In this document: in pieces, positions 11,124 through 22,145 of the stretch
Layout: every line of letters starts with the position of its first letter
Position numbering within the stretch: position 1 is the first letter of the stretch
Origin: Diplonema papillatum
Taxonomy: Eukaryota; Euglenozoa; Diplonemea; Diplonemida; Diplonemidae
DNA: 64,000 bases
Direction: 5' to 3'
NCBI GenBank assembly: GCA_030068145.1
Contig: JAPJBO010000134.1
Location: forward strand, 284,564 to 348,563
Made by a program: the position numbers and the translations under genes
Notes under the pieces: generated by a model
The model's input: only the letters and a program-made list of their open reading frames with translations
The model's database searches: none
What the model was told of the DNA's origin: nothing

Positions 11124-11198
11124 TGCGATCTTCATGGACACGATGGTGTGCACCAGTCGTGCCCTTTACTTGTGACGGTCTGGCCCTGCCCACATTCA
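11124..11198 (-). pseudogene. Degenerate duplicate of the TLC gene 5' coding segment
   Basis: The plus strand here (GATCTTCATGGACACGATG, then CTTGTGACGGTCTGGCCCTG) matches 10,858-10,930 with mismatches and gaps. It lies just upstream of the gene in the same orientation and is out of frame. Confidence 0.6.
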
Positions 11199-12412
11199 GA
11201 CCCCGACCGCCATATGGATTGCTTGGCTTTTGGGAGCTGGGCTTTGAGTGAACACCAAGGCTTCCCATTAGAACTGCGATTTCCACCGATTGAAATTGAG
11301 CGAGTACAGGATGGCATGGTAGAGGGTCGTGATCATGACTGTCTTTGCGATTGAGAATGCCGTCGTGCTTCTGATAGAGTACGGTTGATCGTCTCCTGTG
11401 GCGTCGCAGACTAGTCAAACCAACAAGCTGAAAAAGTGGAAGACACAAGAGCGGATCTCCTTGACTACTAATTCGTGTTCCGGCTGGCCTGCTCCAAAGA
11501 GAGAACCTGCAGCCGGTCGGCTGCTCCCTCCCAGCCTTGTTTCTTTCCAACTGGGGACTGTGGTGATACGCGATTTGGCTGGTTGCCCAGACGCGTTGCT
11601 GCGCCAAGAGAGGCGCGCGATTCTTTCTGCGATGACGCAAGCCTCCAATAATAGCTTGTTTAGTTGTTCCGCTTTTTTGCTGTCACGGCGAACGCCTGCT
11701 TACGGCGCTCGTTGTACGGAAGCTAGGACGGCATGTCTGATCACGACGCGGTTCTCGATGGCAGGTGAATGTAGACAGTGGTGCGGGAAGCAATTCCTCG
11801 TCCGAGCTCGCCAACGTTGAGCGAGAAGCTGTACGCCCACACCGAAAGCACCGGCATAGGCATCGTTGTCATCTGCACGAACATACGGAAGTCTTCTGTA
11901 ATCAACCATCTGAAGGCCAAGCTCACTGATCCGTGAAGGCTCTGCCTGCAGCCGGCAGCTGGCCCTGCAGACGAAGGTACTCGCCTCGTTCGTCTGCAGA
12001 ATGCAGGTCTCTGCAAGCCAGCCACCCGCGCTCATTCTGCAGCAGCACGTAAAGACAGGCACTCGTTCGTCTGCAGAAGGGACGAGCCGAGTGTCCTGGC
12101 GGCGGGTAACGGGAAGCTCGGGTCCGTAGCGTGGCACCTCGGTACGAAAACAATAACCCGGCCAGAATTGATCACGCACAGTAGCGCACTAGCGAATGAC
12201 GTAAGCCCCCGCTTACGCACTTGCCAATTGACCACAGTGATGAATATGTGGTAACATGCGGTCCCCTCGACAGAGGAATGGGTACCCGTGGCTGAAGCTG
12301 GACGAGCTGTCTACCTTTGCTCTAGGCTTGAGAGGTACGGTGACCACTGCTGCAACCCCGCGCGCAGAAGCCGTTCTGCGATGTAGCCGTCTGTATTCCC
12401 TGCCGACACAGC
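11199..12412. other. Intergenic, no gene recognised
   Basis: No supported gene. A 15-bp motif CTCGTTCGTCTGCAG occurs twice (about 11,986 and 12,062) with an inverted partial copy nearby. Confidence 0.45.
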
Positions 12413-13699
12413 TTACCCCTCGCACCGAGGGCAGAGGCACGGGTGGCCCCACTGCTGGAAAAGCTCATCCCGGTCGTCCGCAGAAAGGGATGCGGGGGTG
12501 TTTCCGTCTGTGTAGTCGATGGTAATCTCGCAGCCCGGGTCGATGCCGGTGGTGGCGATGACTTGCACGGTAGCCTGCGGCGTCATGTGACACCTCGCGT
12601 TGCTTTCGCAGGAGTGGTTTAAAAGCGAGTGCGCAGCAAACAGGTGCCGAGACTCAGTCCCCGGCCACGAGTTCGTCACGCACACGTCGTACGCCAGCAA
12701 GAACGCTTCTTTGTCGATCCCTTGCACGCACTCGCCGACGTTGAGCAAGAAGTTGTCGACGATGCTCTCGCTTTTCTCCCGCTGCGCGTCGCTCAGACTC
12801 CTCGTCCACAGCTTAAGCGCCCGATCAGGATCAGGCAGGGACTGCACCGTGCACAGCAGCCGCAACGCGAGGGTGCAGTCCGTGAAGACCTCTTGGACGA
12901 TCCGGATTTGCTCGACCGTCATCGCTTCTTCTTCTTCGTCCTCGCCGTCGTCTTCTTCCGCGTCCCCCCGGCCTCCCCCGTCTCCTCCGGTTTCCCCGGA
13001 CGCCGGCTCCTCAGGGCGCGGGCTTTCAGTTGCAGTCGCGAGGCCGGCTGGGAAGAGGAGGGCGAAGGCGTGCGCGTTTTGAAGCTCGCCGCTCACCTTG
13101 TGGACGATGTCCGCGAGGTCCCTCGAGCAGCACCCGTACTTGTCCTGGTGGTGCCACGTGCAGGCGGCGGCGGCCTCGCAGCGCGGGGAGCAGAAGGTGC
13201 GGCCGCAGTCCGGGCAGGTGCTCGGGGCCGGCGGCCGGTCGGTCAGCCTGCCGTCGACGGCCGCCGCGTCGGGGCGGGCGCCCGGCGGGGCCGGCACGAT
13301 GCCGTCGCCGCAGTGAGCGCAGTACGCGTCGACCTTCGGCAGCGGGAAGCACCGTGCGGTCGCGACCGCCTCCTCGGCCAGCACCACGTCGCCGGCCGCG
13401 ACGGCCCGCCGGGCGAACACGCCGGTGCCCTTTCCGCCGGCGCCCTTCGCCTCCGCCGCGGCGCTGCTCGCGGCCAGGATCTCGCTCCGCCCGCACCACC
13501 CGCTGGCGTTCCACGTGCGCAGCGCGCTCGCCGTCGCGGTCGTCATCTTCTCGGGTGGCCCCTCCTCCTGCCCCATTTCCCCGTCAGGGTAGAAAGGAAA
13601 GCTACCTGTGTGTGGCTGTCTTGTTCGAGAGGTGGTCCGCCGCATCGGCCGGTGCCCGGTGGTAGGCAGCTGCTCGTGCACGCCTTGCGCGGGAGACAA
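12413..13699 (-). CDS. SET/MYND-type protein methyltransferase-like protein
   Basis: A 428-residue single exon. A split SET domain starts at GVFARRAVAAGDVVL and is interrupted by a MYND-like zinc finger (CAHCG, CPDCGRTFCSPRCEAA, then WHHQDKYGC), as in SMYD proteins. After an acidic Gly/Glu insert come the SET core motifs SLLNHSCESNARC (NHSC) and EITIDYTD, with a post-SET Cys cluster HPCLCPRCEG at the very end. The family transfers methyl groups from S-adenosylmethionine to lysines. The start is uncertain: Met at 13699, or Met in MTTATASALRTW (about 13,543), which better fits the domain. The 5' flank is partly duplicated at 14,217-14,325. Confidence 0.82.
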   Translation of the reverse strand: MSPAQGVHEQLPTTGHRPMRRTTSRTRQPHTGSFPFYPDGEMGQEEGPPEKMTTATASALRTWNASGWCGRSEILAASSAAAEAKGAGGKGTGVFARRAVAAGDVVLAEEAVATARCFPLPKVDAYCAHCGDGIVPAPPGARPDAAAVDGRLTDRPPAPSTCPDCGRTFCSPRCEAAAACTWHHQDKYGCCSRDLADIVHKVSGELQNAHAFALLFPAGLATATESPRPEEPASGETGGDGGGRGDAEEDDGEDEEEEAMTVEQIRIVQEVFTDCTLALRLLCTVQSLPDPDRALKLWTRSLSDAQREKSESIVDNFLLNVGECVQGIDKEAFLLAYDVCVTNSWPGTESRHLFAAHSLLNHSCESNARCHMTPQATVQVIATTGIDPGCEITIDYTDGNTPASLSADDRDELFQQWGHPCLCPRCEG

Positions 13700-13810
13700 G
13701 ATTGTGTCGTGGCTGCTTCTTCCGCAGTTTGTCGCACTGGCTCGACTATGAGGGTGCGGGGTCCGCAGCCGGTCAATGCTTCACGCTGGTTTGAGGCGGA
13801 GAATGACGGG

Positions 13811-14325
13811 AGTCGTAGACCTTGGCGGCGGGGTGGAGGAAAAAAGGCAAGCCGTTATTAACGGCGAGACCGCCTGGCAATCGAGCCCCGTCAACTGCAC
13901 GCTTCCGGTGACCGGGAGGGAACAGTGCCGGCAACACAGACTGTTTGAGCCCGCGCCGCAATAGGGCAGAATACCCGTTACATCGGGCCCTCAGAGCCTA
14001 GTGTAGAAGGGCATATCTACCATAGCTCCTAGAACGAATGGGCGCCTGCACGCAGCAGCGTCTGAGCACTCGTAGTTACAGGGTGAGTGGTAGGTGGTCC
14101 GCACAGCCACAGGCCCTAGAGGTCAGGTGCTTGAGGACACCCTCGAGGGAGACACAGGTCTCCCAGTTGGCCCCTGCACCTTTCTTCGCATTCTCGGGAT
14201 AAGAAGACGGTGGTAGTAGACTCCAGTTGACCTTTGGCTGCGGGTGGAGGAACAAGATGAATTGATCTGTTCACGACTTCCTCCCACGGAACGTTTGAGC
14301 CCGCACGGCACTTGCTTGACAGGCC
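13811..14325. repeat. Two degenerate copies of the SET gene 5' flank
   Basis: Segments 13,811-13,968 and 14,217-14,325 share GCGGGGTGGAGGAA-like and GTTTGAGCCCGC motifs in the same order about 400 bp apart. They lie directly upstream of the SET/MYND gene. The rest of 13,700-15,470 shows no gene. Confidence 0.5.
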
Positions 14326-15078
14326 GAATAATCGAGAAGAGGGCAGTGCAAAGAAAACACTCGCTCTAATACTCAACTTTCCTTTTGCTTTGTGTTGTGT
14401 TCTTTGTCCGTTGCCTTTCGGAGGAAACAACCCGTATTCGGTCCAAATACCACAGCCGGGCAGAAGCCAGATGGAATAGGATCTTCGAAAAGGCCTGAAG
14501 AGAAGACCCTGAGAGGCTGTAGCGTGCAGCACCCTCGTCGCATTCTGATTTGTGCCCTTTTATGCACGGACGCGACGCATGCGGCGGTGTGGCTTCTCGT
14601 AGCTTGTTAAAGCTACCGGAGCTACGAGCCTGGGCGTGTTCCCGAAATGGTCGCAATCTACCGAAGCGTGGTATCCTTTCCATCGAGGTTTCTTCGTCGG
14701 AGACAACAACAGTAATATATCTAGGTGGGGAGGAGACCAAAAAGGGGTGGTGAGGCTAAGCTGCGTGGCTGCGTATGGACGCACGATTGCGGTTCTGGCT
14801 TCATAGTTTTGGGAAGCGGCGGGGAAACGGGTTGAAGGTCAAGACTACGGTTATCCCTTGATTCGCTCCATTCGAGAGGGTAGGCATTGCCTGAGGCCGA
14901 AACAAGTTCCGGGGGTGAGCGTTTGATCAACTGGGTCGCCAGTGGCAGCATCACGGCACTGTCCGATCGAACAAACGATAAGGGACTAGAAATGGGAGTT
15001 CCTCTCGTAGTACCCCGTGTGGTGTCAGAATGCGCTAGCCCGATGAGCTCTCTCTCCATCAGTGAGCCGGTCCATCCC

Positions 15079-15232
15079 CTCTTGATAGACCGTTTTAGAC
15101 CGAAGAATACAGCACCGGGCCATTCGATGCAGCTCTAGGGACTAGGGATGGACTTGATAGACCGTGGTGGACCGTGATTCACTGTGACAAACAGCGGCAG
15201 GCACTTCGATGCAGCTTCAAGAGATAGGGACG
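15079..15232. repeat. Two tandem units of about 75-80 bp
   Basis: Both units begin CTTGATAGACCG and end with TTCGATGCAGCT followed by an AGGGAYGGA motif; they are diverged in the middle. Confidence 0.6.
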
Positions 15233-15257
15233 GACCGGCTCAAACAGTAGGGTAAAC

Positions 15258-15299
<42 letters not shown>

Positions 15300-15478
15300 G
15301 TTAGTGGGTGTACAATCCAACCGCCCTTAGACAATTCTGCTTGTCTAGGTTGGGAAGAGCCGACATCGAAGGATCAAAAAGCACGTCCCTTGGCAACCTG
15401 AGCTCTGGACCCACTGAAGAGCTTCGCAACCGGCAGTATCGATTCGCGCGCTGACGGCACCCGTAGGAAAGCGGGGTG

Positions 15479-16225
15479 TCACTTCCTCTTGTCGCGCCAG
15501 TCCGGCTTCTGCTTGCCGTCCTTCTTCTCGCCTTTGTCCTTCCCGCCAACGATTTCCGCGGCGAACCACTGATCCTCCGTCAGCCCCACGTCCAAGAACT
15601 CGCGCAGCGTCTTTGGCGCGCCCTGCGGGTCGACGCGCGCCACCTTCTTGACCTCCGGGAACACCTCTCTTTCGGCGGCGTCCCACAGCGCGGGGTCCGC
15701 GAAGTCGGCTTTCTCCTTCGGCTCGACGGCGGCCGGCTCAGCGGGTTTGCCCTGTTTTTTGTAGAGTGTAAGTTCACTTAGAGATACGGGGGTTTGCAGT
15801 CTCCGGGTGACCAGTGTCGTAAAGGTTCCTTTAACCACTTAAGGACGGGCAGGGTTAATTTGAGAGAAGGGGACGTTCTGGAAACGCGCCAGCACTTCAG
15901 CCTCCCTCCGGGACCTCGCCGTGGTTTCGGGCCCTTCGCCGATGGCGGACTTGCCGGAGCCCTGTCGGAACCGTGCCAGGATCTCCGCCGGTTTCTGCTC
16001 GGCGGCATCGTCGGCCGGCCGGTTTGTCTCCGCCGGCTGCGGGTCTGGGAGCTTCTCGTACAACCCCCCTCCATGGAAAATCTCAGGTATCCGCTGAGAA
16101 CTCGGAGCAGGATTTCTGCCCGACGAAGAAGGACGCGTTTCAAAGATTCGTGTCAGATCTCTCTGATAAAGCAAACGGCGACCACTTTCGACCATTTTTT
16201 GGCCTCTCATCCGCGAAGTTGACAC
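15479..16225 (-). CDS. Small unknown protein, two exons
   Basis: Proposed exons are 15,875-16,225 (or from 16,093 if the AG before CGGATACC is used) and 15,479-15,751, joined AAC|GTCCCC...ACAG|GGCAAA in phase. The protein is hydrophilic. Visible pieces are GGGLYEKLPDPQP, AEILARFRQGSGKS, EVLARFQN and DPALWDAAEREVFPEVKK, with a Lys/Asp/Gly-rich tail ending DWRDKRK. I do not recognise a family. The first part (16,105-16,190) is similar to repeats at 39.4-39.7 kb, so the 16,225 start may be repeat-derived. It lies 690 bp downstream of the SPRY gene on the same strand. Confidence 0.5.
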
Positions 16226-16916
16226 CCGCGAACTTTCTTGAATTAACTATTACAGTGGTAGTTCGTCCGGAAATGGTTAAGTTCCTTTTTGTGTTACCGT
16301 CCCGAGGGACAATCAATATCGTGCCTTGACCTTTGTTTGTGAGAAGGGGTTTTTTTTTGGTGACGCGCTTCAGGTAGAGTGAAACAAATAAGAATTAAAG
16401 CCTTGTCTTTCCGTCTCTTTGCATTTGTATCCCGCTCTTCCATACGGCTTTTTTCGGGAATTCTTTTTGTGTAAACAGTGCTGTTGGTACTGATGATTAT
16501 TGGCTATGTACTGCACGAAACTTACCAGGCAGTCATCAGCGATTGAGTGGCGCTTGAAAATCTAATCCATCAGACTGCGTTCGACTCTTGATTCGACGAT
16601 GATTGGCAGCTGACCGACATTGAAAATCGTCGGTCGCTCTCATTCAAGATCCTTGAGCAAACGCCCAGGATTTCAAACAGCGCAATAATCGGGTAAATGA
16701 GCTTTGCACCACCACATCTAGTCTCGTGAGGCATGGATTAATTTTGGCATAACAGGTCGCTTGAATGCTGAAGATCTACGCGCTGAATCCCCCTTCAATC
16801 TTGCCCTGTCCACGAGGTCATATGAGCTTTCGCACTCCGCGAGGCGGCTCTTTCGATTCCCTCCTAGCGTGCTCACTACGACCTCTCCTGTCGCTTCGGA
16901 TTATTACCAGCCTCCT
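16226..16916. other. Intergenic between the unknown gene and the SPRY gene
   Basis: AT-richer sequence without a supported gene. It holds the second copy of the 31-bp dispersed segment (16,577-16,607). Confidence 0.5.
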
Positions 16917-19330
16917 TCAAACCCCAAAGCGAAAGAGGCGGCAGCACACCGATTTTTTGGACGGCGTGCCCCGCCCCGGCGAGCCCGCCTCCTTCTTCCC
17001 TTCCCCGGCGGCAGCGTCGCCGTCGGCCGGCGGCGCTTGGTTGGTGGGGGTCGGTTCGAACCGGCGGGCGGCGACCTTGCGTATGTCGTCGTCGAGGGTG
17101 CCCCGCGCTGCGCACCAGGCTTGGAAGGCGGTGAGGCGGGTGCCGGGGCGGAGCTCGGCGTAGGCGGGGTTGCGAGTCCGCGCGGCGAGGGCCGCGATGT
17201 GGGCGGCGGACAGCTCGCCAGACTCCTCGCGGTCCGCGAAAAAGAAGACCGTGCGCGCCTTCTTCGCCAGCAGCCCCGCCGCCGCCTCCTCCTGCCCCGG
17301 CACGACGCCGCCCCGCACGAACGCCGCCGAGTCCCCCGAGTAGTTGAGCGAGACGAACGGGTACAGATCCTCGAGCACCATCTCCTTCGGCAGCGGGATC
17401 GGATCGCAGAAGACCATCTCCCCCTCGTCCTCAGCCTCCCCGGCCCCGGCCGGCTCGGGGGCGGCCGCGGCGGCGGCGGCGTCGTCGGCGGCCGGCGGCG
17501 TGTCGGGGGGCGGCAGGGTTACTTTTTTCTTCTTCTTGCTCTTCTTGCCGTCGGCGGCGCCGTCGGCGTCTTCCGCGGCTTCCGCGTCCGGCGCGGGCTC
17601 GTCGCCGGGCGGATCGGGCTGCGCTTCGGCGGCGGGCGGCGGGGTTCCCTTGGCCATGCCGAACGCGATTGTCTTCGCGTGCATGTCGACGCGGACGACG
17701 ACGGTCGCGCTGTTCCCGCTGACCTTGTCCAGCTGCCGTGTGCCGCCGGCTGTGACGAGACACGTGCCGTCTTGGTTGACGCTGGCTGCGAAGTCCAGGA
17801 TCTGCGGGTTTGTATTCTCTCTTGAGACGGTCGTCGGGTCTTCAGGTGCTCTTGAGAGGAGGAGTAACGCACTACTGGATGTAGGGTGGAAGCACACGAA
17901 TACTGGCAGAATCTTTTCGCCGAGTTTGGTCATGCCGATCGCGTGCAAGCGAAGACGACGCTTTGCACTTTTTGCGCCTGACCTTGCCCACCTGCTACAG
18001 ATGCGGTGGTGGCAAAGCACGTGCCGTCTGCATTCACGCTAGCAGCGGAGCCTAGTAATCTTGCTATGTACACGTAGTAGCCGAAAGACTGGAAACATTG
18101 TGGACAGGTTTCGTCGCGAGGGTGTGGAATGGTCGATTCAGTTTGCTTGCAATTCGTAGCAGCACCTGAATTGCCAGCGTTTTCAATAGGGCCTTCGTTG
18201 GTATTTTGCGGGTGCAATCCATCAATCCTTGGTGCCGCTTGTAGACAAAACCTGGGCGTTAAACCTGAAACAGAAAAAGACACCTCCATGCCAGCACGAG
18301 CGAACCGACTCCTCGGCGCCACGCCGACACGCATGGAGCCGAAGCCTTCCTCCGACGGGTGCGTCACGAGCACTTCGAACTCGTACACCATAGCTTCCCC
18401 GCTGTAAGGGATCGCCTCGCTCCACATCGCGTTGTGGAAGGTCCACGCCGGGGTCTTCACAGCAACCGTCGCCTCGTCGGCAGTCATCGTCTCCGTGTTG
18501 CGGAGGAACCAAGTCCCCCCGCAAAGCATGTTCGCGAGCTCCTCGATGGGCGGCCGCGTCGGGAGCTTGGGCAGCGGGACGATCTTGTAGTCGTTGGCCT
18601 CCGTCACGTGGTTGACCCGCAGCAGCAGCTCGACCGTGAAGCACGGGACCGGCACGACCTGGGGCCCCGTCGGTTGCGGCGGCGCGGCCGGCGGCGGCTC
18701 CGGGGCGGCGGCGGGCTTTAGGCTTCGCTGCGACCGCAGCGACAGGGTCGATGGCTTCGGGCCGGCGGACTCGTCGTCGTTGGGAGTTGGCGGGGGTGGG
18801 CCGGGGGCGGCGGCGACGCGAGGGACGGCGCGCGTGGCGATGAAGGCCTTTTTGATGGGCTCGGTGTCGAGCTCTTCTTGCGTGACAACGTCCGCGACCG
18901 ACCTGCCCCAGGGGTGGGCCCTGTTGAAGAAGGAGTGCAGCAGCTTCCAGCGGCGCTCGCGGCCGTCGACGGAGCCGAGGCCGACCATGGCTTGCGCGTA
19001 CACGGGGTGCTTCGCGTTGGCCTTCGGGCACAGAAGCTTGACGCCGACTCCGCCTCCCTTTCTCGAGACCTTCACGTAGAAGTCGTGGCCGTCGACCGCA
19101 AACCGCGCGCTCGTAGCTCCCTCGGTGGGGCAATACCCGACGGCAAGCGCCGTCCTACCCTCTTCAAACGTCTGCGTGACGCGCATCGGGAAGTCGGGCT
19201 GCTCTACCTTCTCCTGCGGCTGCTGCTGCTGCTGCTGGGGGTCATCTGCGCCGTGCAACCCTGACTGCCCCGTCTGCGTCCGCGCCGCAGCGCTCCCCAC
19301 CAAGCTCTGCTGCCTGCTTGAGACCGGCAT
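16917..19330 (-). CDS. SPRY-domain protein, two exons
   Basis: Exons 18,284-19,330 and 16,917-17,801 join GGCATGGAG|GTGTCT...CCCGCAG|ATCCTG in phase and give about 643 residues. The N-terminus has a Gln run, then a beta-rich region resembling a MATH-type fold (VDGHDFYVKVSRKG to HPWGRSVADVV; tentative). A Pro-rich linker leads to the SPRY/B30.2-like domain: WFLRNTETM, YEFEVLVTHPSEEGFGSMRV, GVAPRSRFARAG, then in exon 2 AASVNQDGTC, RVDMHAKTIAFGM and LYPFVSLNYSGDS. A long Ala/Pro/Glu/Lys insert interrupts the SPRY fold. SPRY domains bind proteins; the target is unknown. The C-terminus (after ARTVFFFADREESGE) is unassigned. Confidence 0.72.
17935..18056 (-). pseudogene. Degenerate duplicate of SPRY exon 2 start, inside the intron
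   Basis: Minus-strand translation gives LLGSAASVNADGTCFATT, clearly related to ILDFAASVNQDGTCLVTA at the start of the real second exon (17,801 downwards). It then degenerates. It retains the CGGCATG matching the FGM codons of the parent. Confidence 0.65.
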
Positions 19331-19423
19331 GCCCGTGTCCTCTCCGCAGCAGCGGATTCCCCCTCAGGGAGGATGGGGAGAGGGAGGTGGTCCTGAGAAG
19401 GGGGGGGGCAATGTTGGCACCCT

Positions 19424-19840
19424 ACCTGCTTTTTTTGTTTTTTTGTTTTTTTGTTTTTTTGTTTTTTTGCTGTTTTTTTGCTCTGGAGGTTTGCGTTTTT
19501 TTGCCCTGGTGGTCTGCTGGTGCACTCTTGCTGGCTCGGGTGAGCCAGGGTCTTCCACGTGCAGGCCAGCGGTCTGGTGAGGTGGCATTTCGAGTACTTA
19601 TCAGAAGCTTTTGAAGCAGTCTGCAGAATTATCAGGATTGTTGAGCAGTAGCTGGATGGTCTTGGCAGACAGGATGTGAAAAGCTGGGCGTTTTTGGTGG
19701 CTGCGGTGTAGCAAGGTTCGGCCGGGCGTGTGCACGAGTATTTGGGTTCACCAGGAGGGCCTTGTTTTTTTGTTTTTTTGCGTTTTTTTGTTTTTTTTTG
19801 TTCTTTTGCTGTTTTTTTGCTCCAGGATTCGTTTTTTTGC
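19424..19840. repeat. Two T7G-rich tracts
   Basis: 19,430-19,500 and 19,763-19,830 consist of repeated TTTTTTTG units with shared flanking words (GCTGTTTTTTTGCTC), so one is probably a duplicate of the other. Confidence 0.8.
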
Positions 19841-22145
19841 CTACAGTAGGGGGGGAAGATACTCCCAAATGTTGCCATTATTCGGATTCTGGTGCAAAGG
19901 CACGGCCTTGCAGCTGAATATGGGCTCTTGGCGTCCAAGATCGGTTCCAGAACTCGTTTGCCACCCTGGCAGGACCCAAAATAGCCCCAAGACCCACCAG
20001 GAGTGACGAAATATTGAGTTCGGGAGGGAACGACAGGACGACCGGCGAAGACCTGTTGAGAGCAAGAAAAGATGAAAATTTGGAAGGACCAGGGCTGATG
20101 CCTGAAAGCACCGTGACACTTCCGGTATGTGACAGTTGGGCGGCCCACAGTGCCAAGAGAACAGTTCCCGAGACGGAATGGCAAAAAGGCACGGGTGTAC
20201 TCCCACAATTAGTTGTTGTCGCAGTGCATACATCTTATACATGCATCAGCCTATCCACACTTTACTTCGCGAATTTGGCGAAGTAGACGATGATAAAGCT
20301 GCCGCCCCTCACTCTTTGGTTGCGCCAGTCAGCCGCGAGCGTGCGCCGTACGTGCGGCCGTGCAAACCTTCTGAATTGGTGTGCACGTGTGCGCATCAAA
20401 AATCGCTGCCCTAGCCCCGCGCTACAGGACGGACGTCCACCAACGGATGTCCACCAAGCGTTCTGTCATCCTCCGTCCGTGCAAGGCGACAGGCAAACCC
20501 GTGTGAATGGGGACCCGTTGCTAAGGCAGTCAAGAAGGGGACACTGGCTGCATTCTTGCAATGAGCTCACCCCGTTTCTCATTGAGGTCTCTTCCTTTGC
20601 GGTCTGTTTCTTTTTGAAGCAGGGCTTCGGGTCCCTTCGGTCGGACAGACACGACAGAAGGCTGAGAAGCCCCAAATGTGCAAATTTAGGAATAAAGGCA
20701 ACATTTGGGTTTGGCCTTTTTTATGGTATTTTGACCACTTTTCAAAGGTGTTCTGGCGTAATTCCGGTGAAACCCCCATTTTTCTACCTCTCTGGTCAAA
20801 GTGAGGCGCATGAAACACATGCATACCCCATTTTCACGTTCGGATGCAGTACTTTGAGGTGAAAAAATCCAAAAAATGGGAAAAGTATCTTCCCCCCCTA
20901 GGCCCTAGGGGGGGGGCTTCAAAATGGCAGTCGGCGGGTGCCTTTCCGGCCGGATGCCCGCTTCTCAAGGAGACGCCGGGTGGTACTTCTCTGGGTTCGT
21001 GGTCGTCTGTTCACTTTTTGCAGAAACCCGTGCCTCCGTTGTCCTGCTATGAACATTGTGATCTCGACGTGCTGCGCACGAAGTTGGGACACCGCCTATT
21101 TCTCGCGCAGCAACGCTTTCTACACAAGCGCTGATGCCGGCTTCAGCTTGGCATGCCTGTATCCTTGCAGCAGAGGATCCCCCTGCACACAAAGCGTACA
21201 CAAGGTCACGCTTTCGCGCTTTTGCATTTGCTTTTCTTCCAGCTGGCCTGAGAAATCAGGGGGTTTTGGTCGTGGTCCTGACTTTCTGGACAACGCCAGA
21301 AGGACGCTACTCAGGAGGGAGATACTCGGCCTCCACTGTTTTGCTGTGGCAGCATCCTTGGCTAACTCGTGGGAGCTCGTGCAGCAACGGTTCCTACAGA
21401 CTTTGCTCCACTTTCCAGGCATACAAACGCGAAACAGAAGGAGCGGAACACAGAACTCGCACGTTGGGAGGCACCGGCACGTTAGAGAATACGAGACGAT
21501 GCTAAACTACCTCGCCTCCTCTCCCACTGCTGAGCTCTAGCCGTCACGCATTGCAGGACGACCGGCCAGAGTTACTTATAACGACTCCAGCTCGCCATTC
21601 TTCGGGGAAGGGCACGTTTGGCATCGACTCATATCGGCACTGCCGATACTTTTGTAACACTTGTGCCCGGGGCGCACGCGGATTGGCTAGTCGGTAGGTG
21701 TGCCGATTGAACGCGACGTTGAGTGAGCTCTGGTGTGGATGTTGTGTTGAGTGGCTCGTGTAAGAAACGCTTTTGTGGTGTATGCCGGTGAAAGTTCGGT
21801 TGGATGCAGTGGCGCGCGCGGTTAGCCCCGCGGGTTCTGGTGCAGATGTGAGTGGGAAAGTGGTAACACCTAGCGTCTCAAGTGGATACCGCTGACACAT
21901 CTGACGTGGTTTTAGACAATATTTAAGTGTTCAGTGTGACTGTCCGATGATGCATTCGCCGGGGGTCTGAGGACGTTCTGCCAGTCAGATTCCCATCCTG
22001 AGCGATGCAGGCAGTCTCGAAGCCGGATCGAACAGGTCAACACGATTTAGGCCTAAACTTCCAGTGAAGGACCTAGGATGGAGATTTGAGGAAATCTCCA
22101 ACTCTTATCGATCATTGCGCAGTGGGCTAACTTGGTGTCAGTGGA
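19841..22145. other. Intergenic, no gene recognised
   Basis: ORFs of 70-200 codons are present on both strands but lack recognisable features. Confidence 0.45.

Noticed and set aside
12629-13861. Plus-strand 410-codon ORF opposite the SET/MYND gene
   Set aside because: Shadow of the GC-rich SET gene; Arg/Ala/Val-rich composition without motifs.
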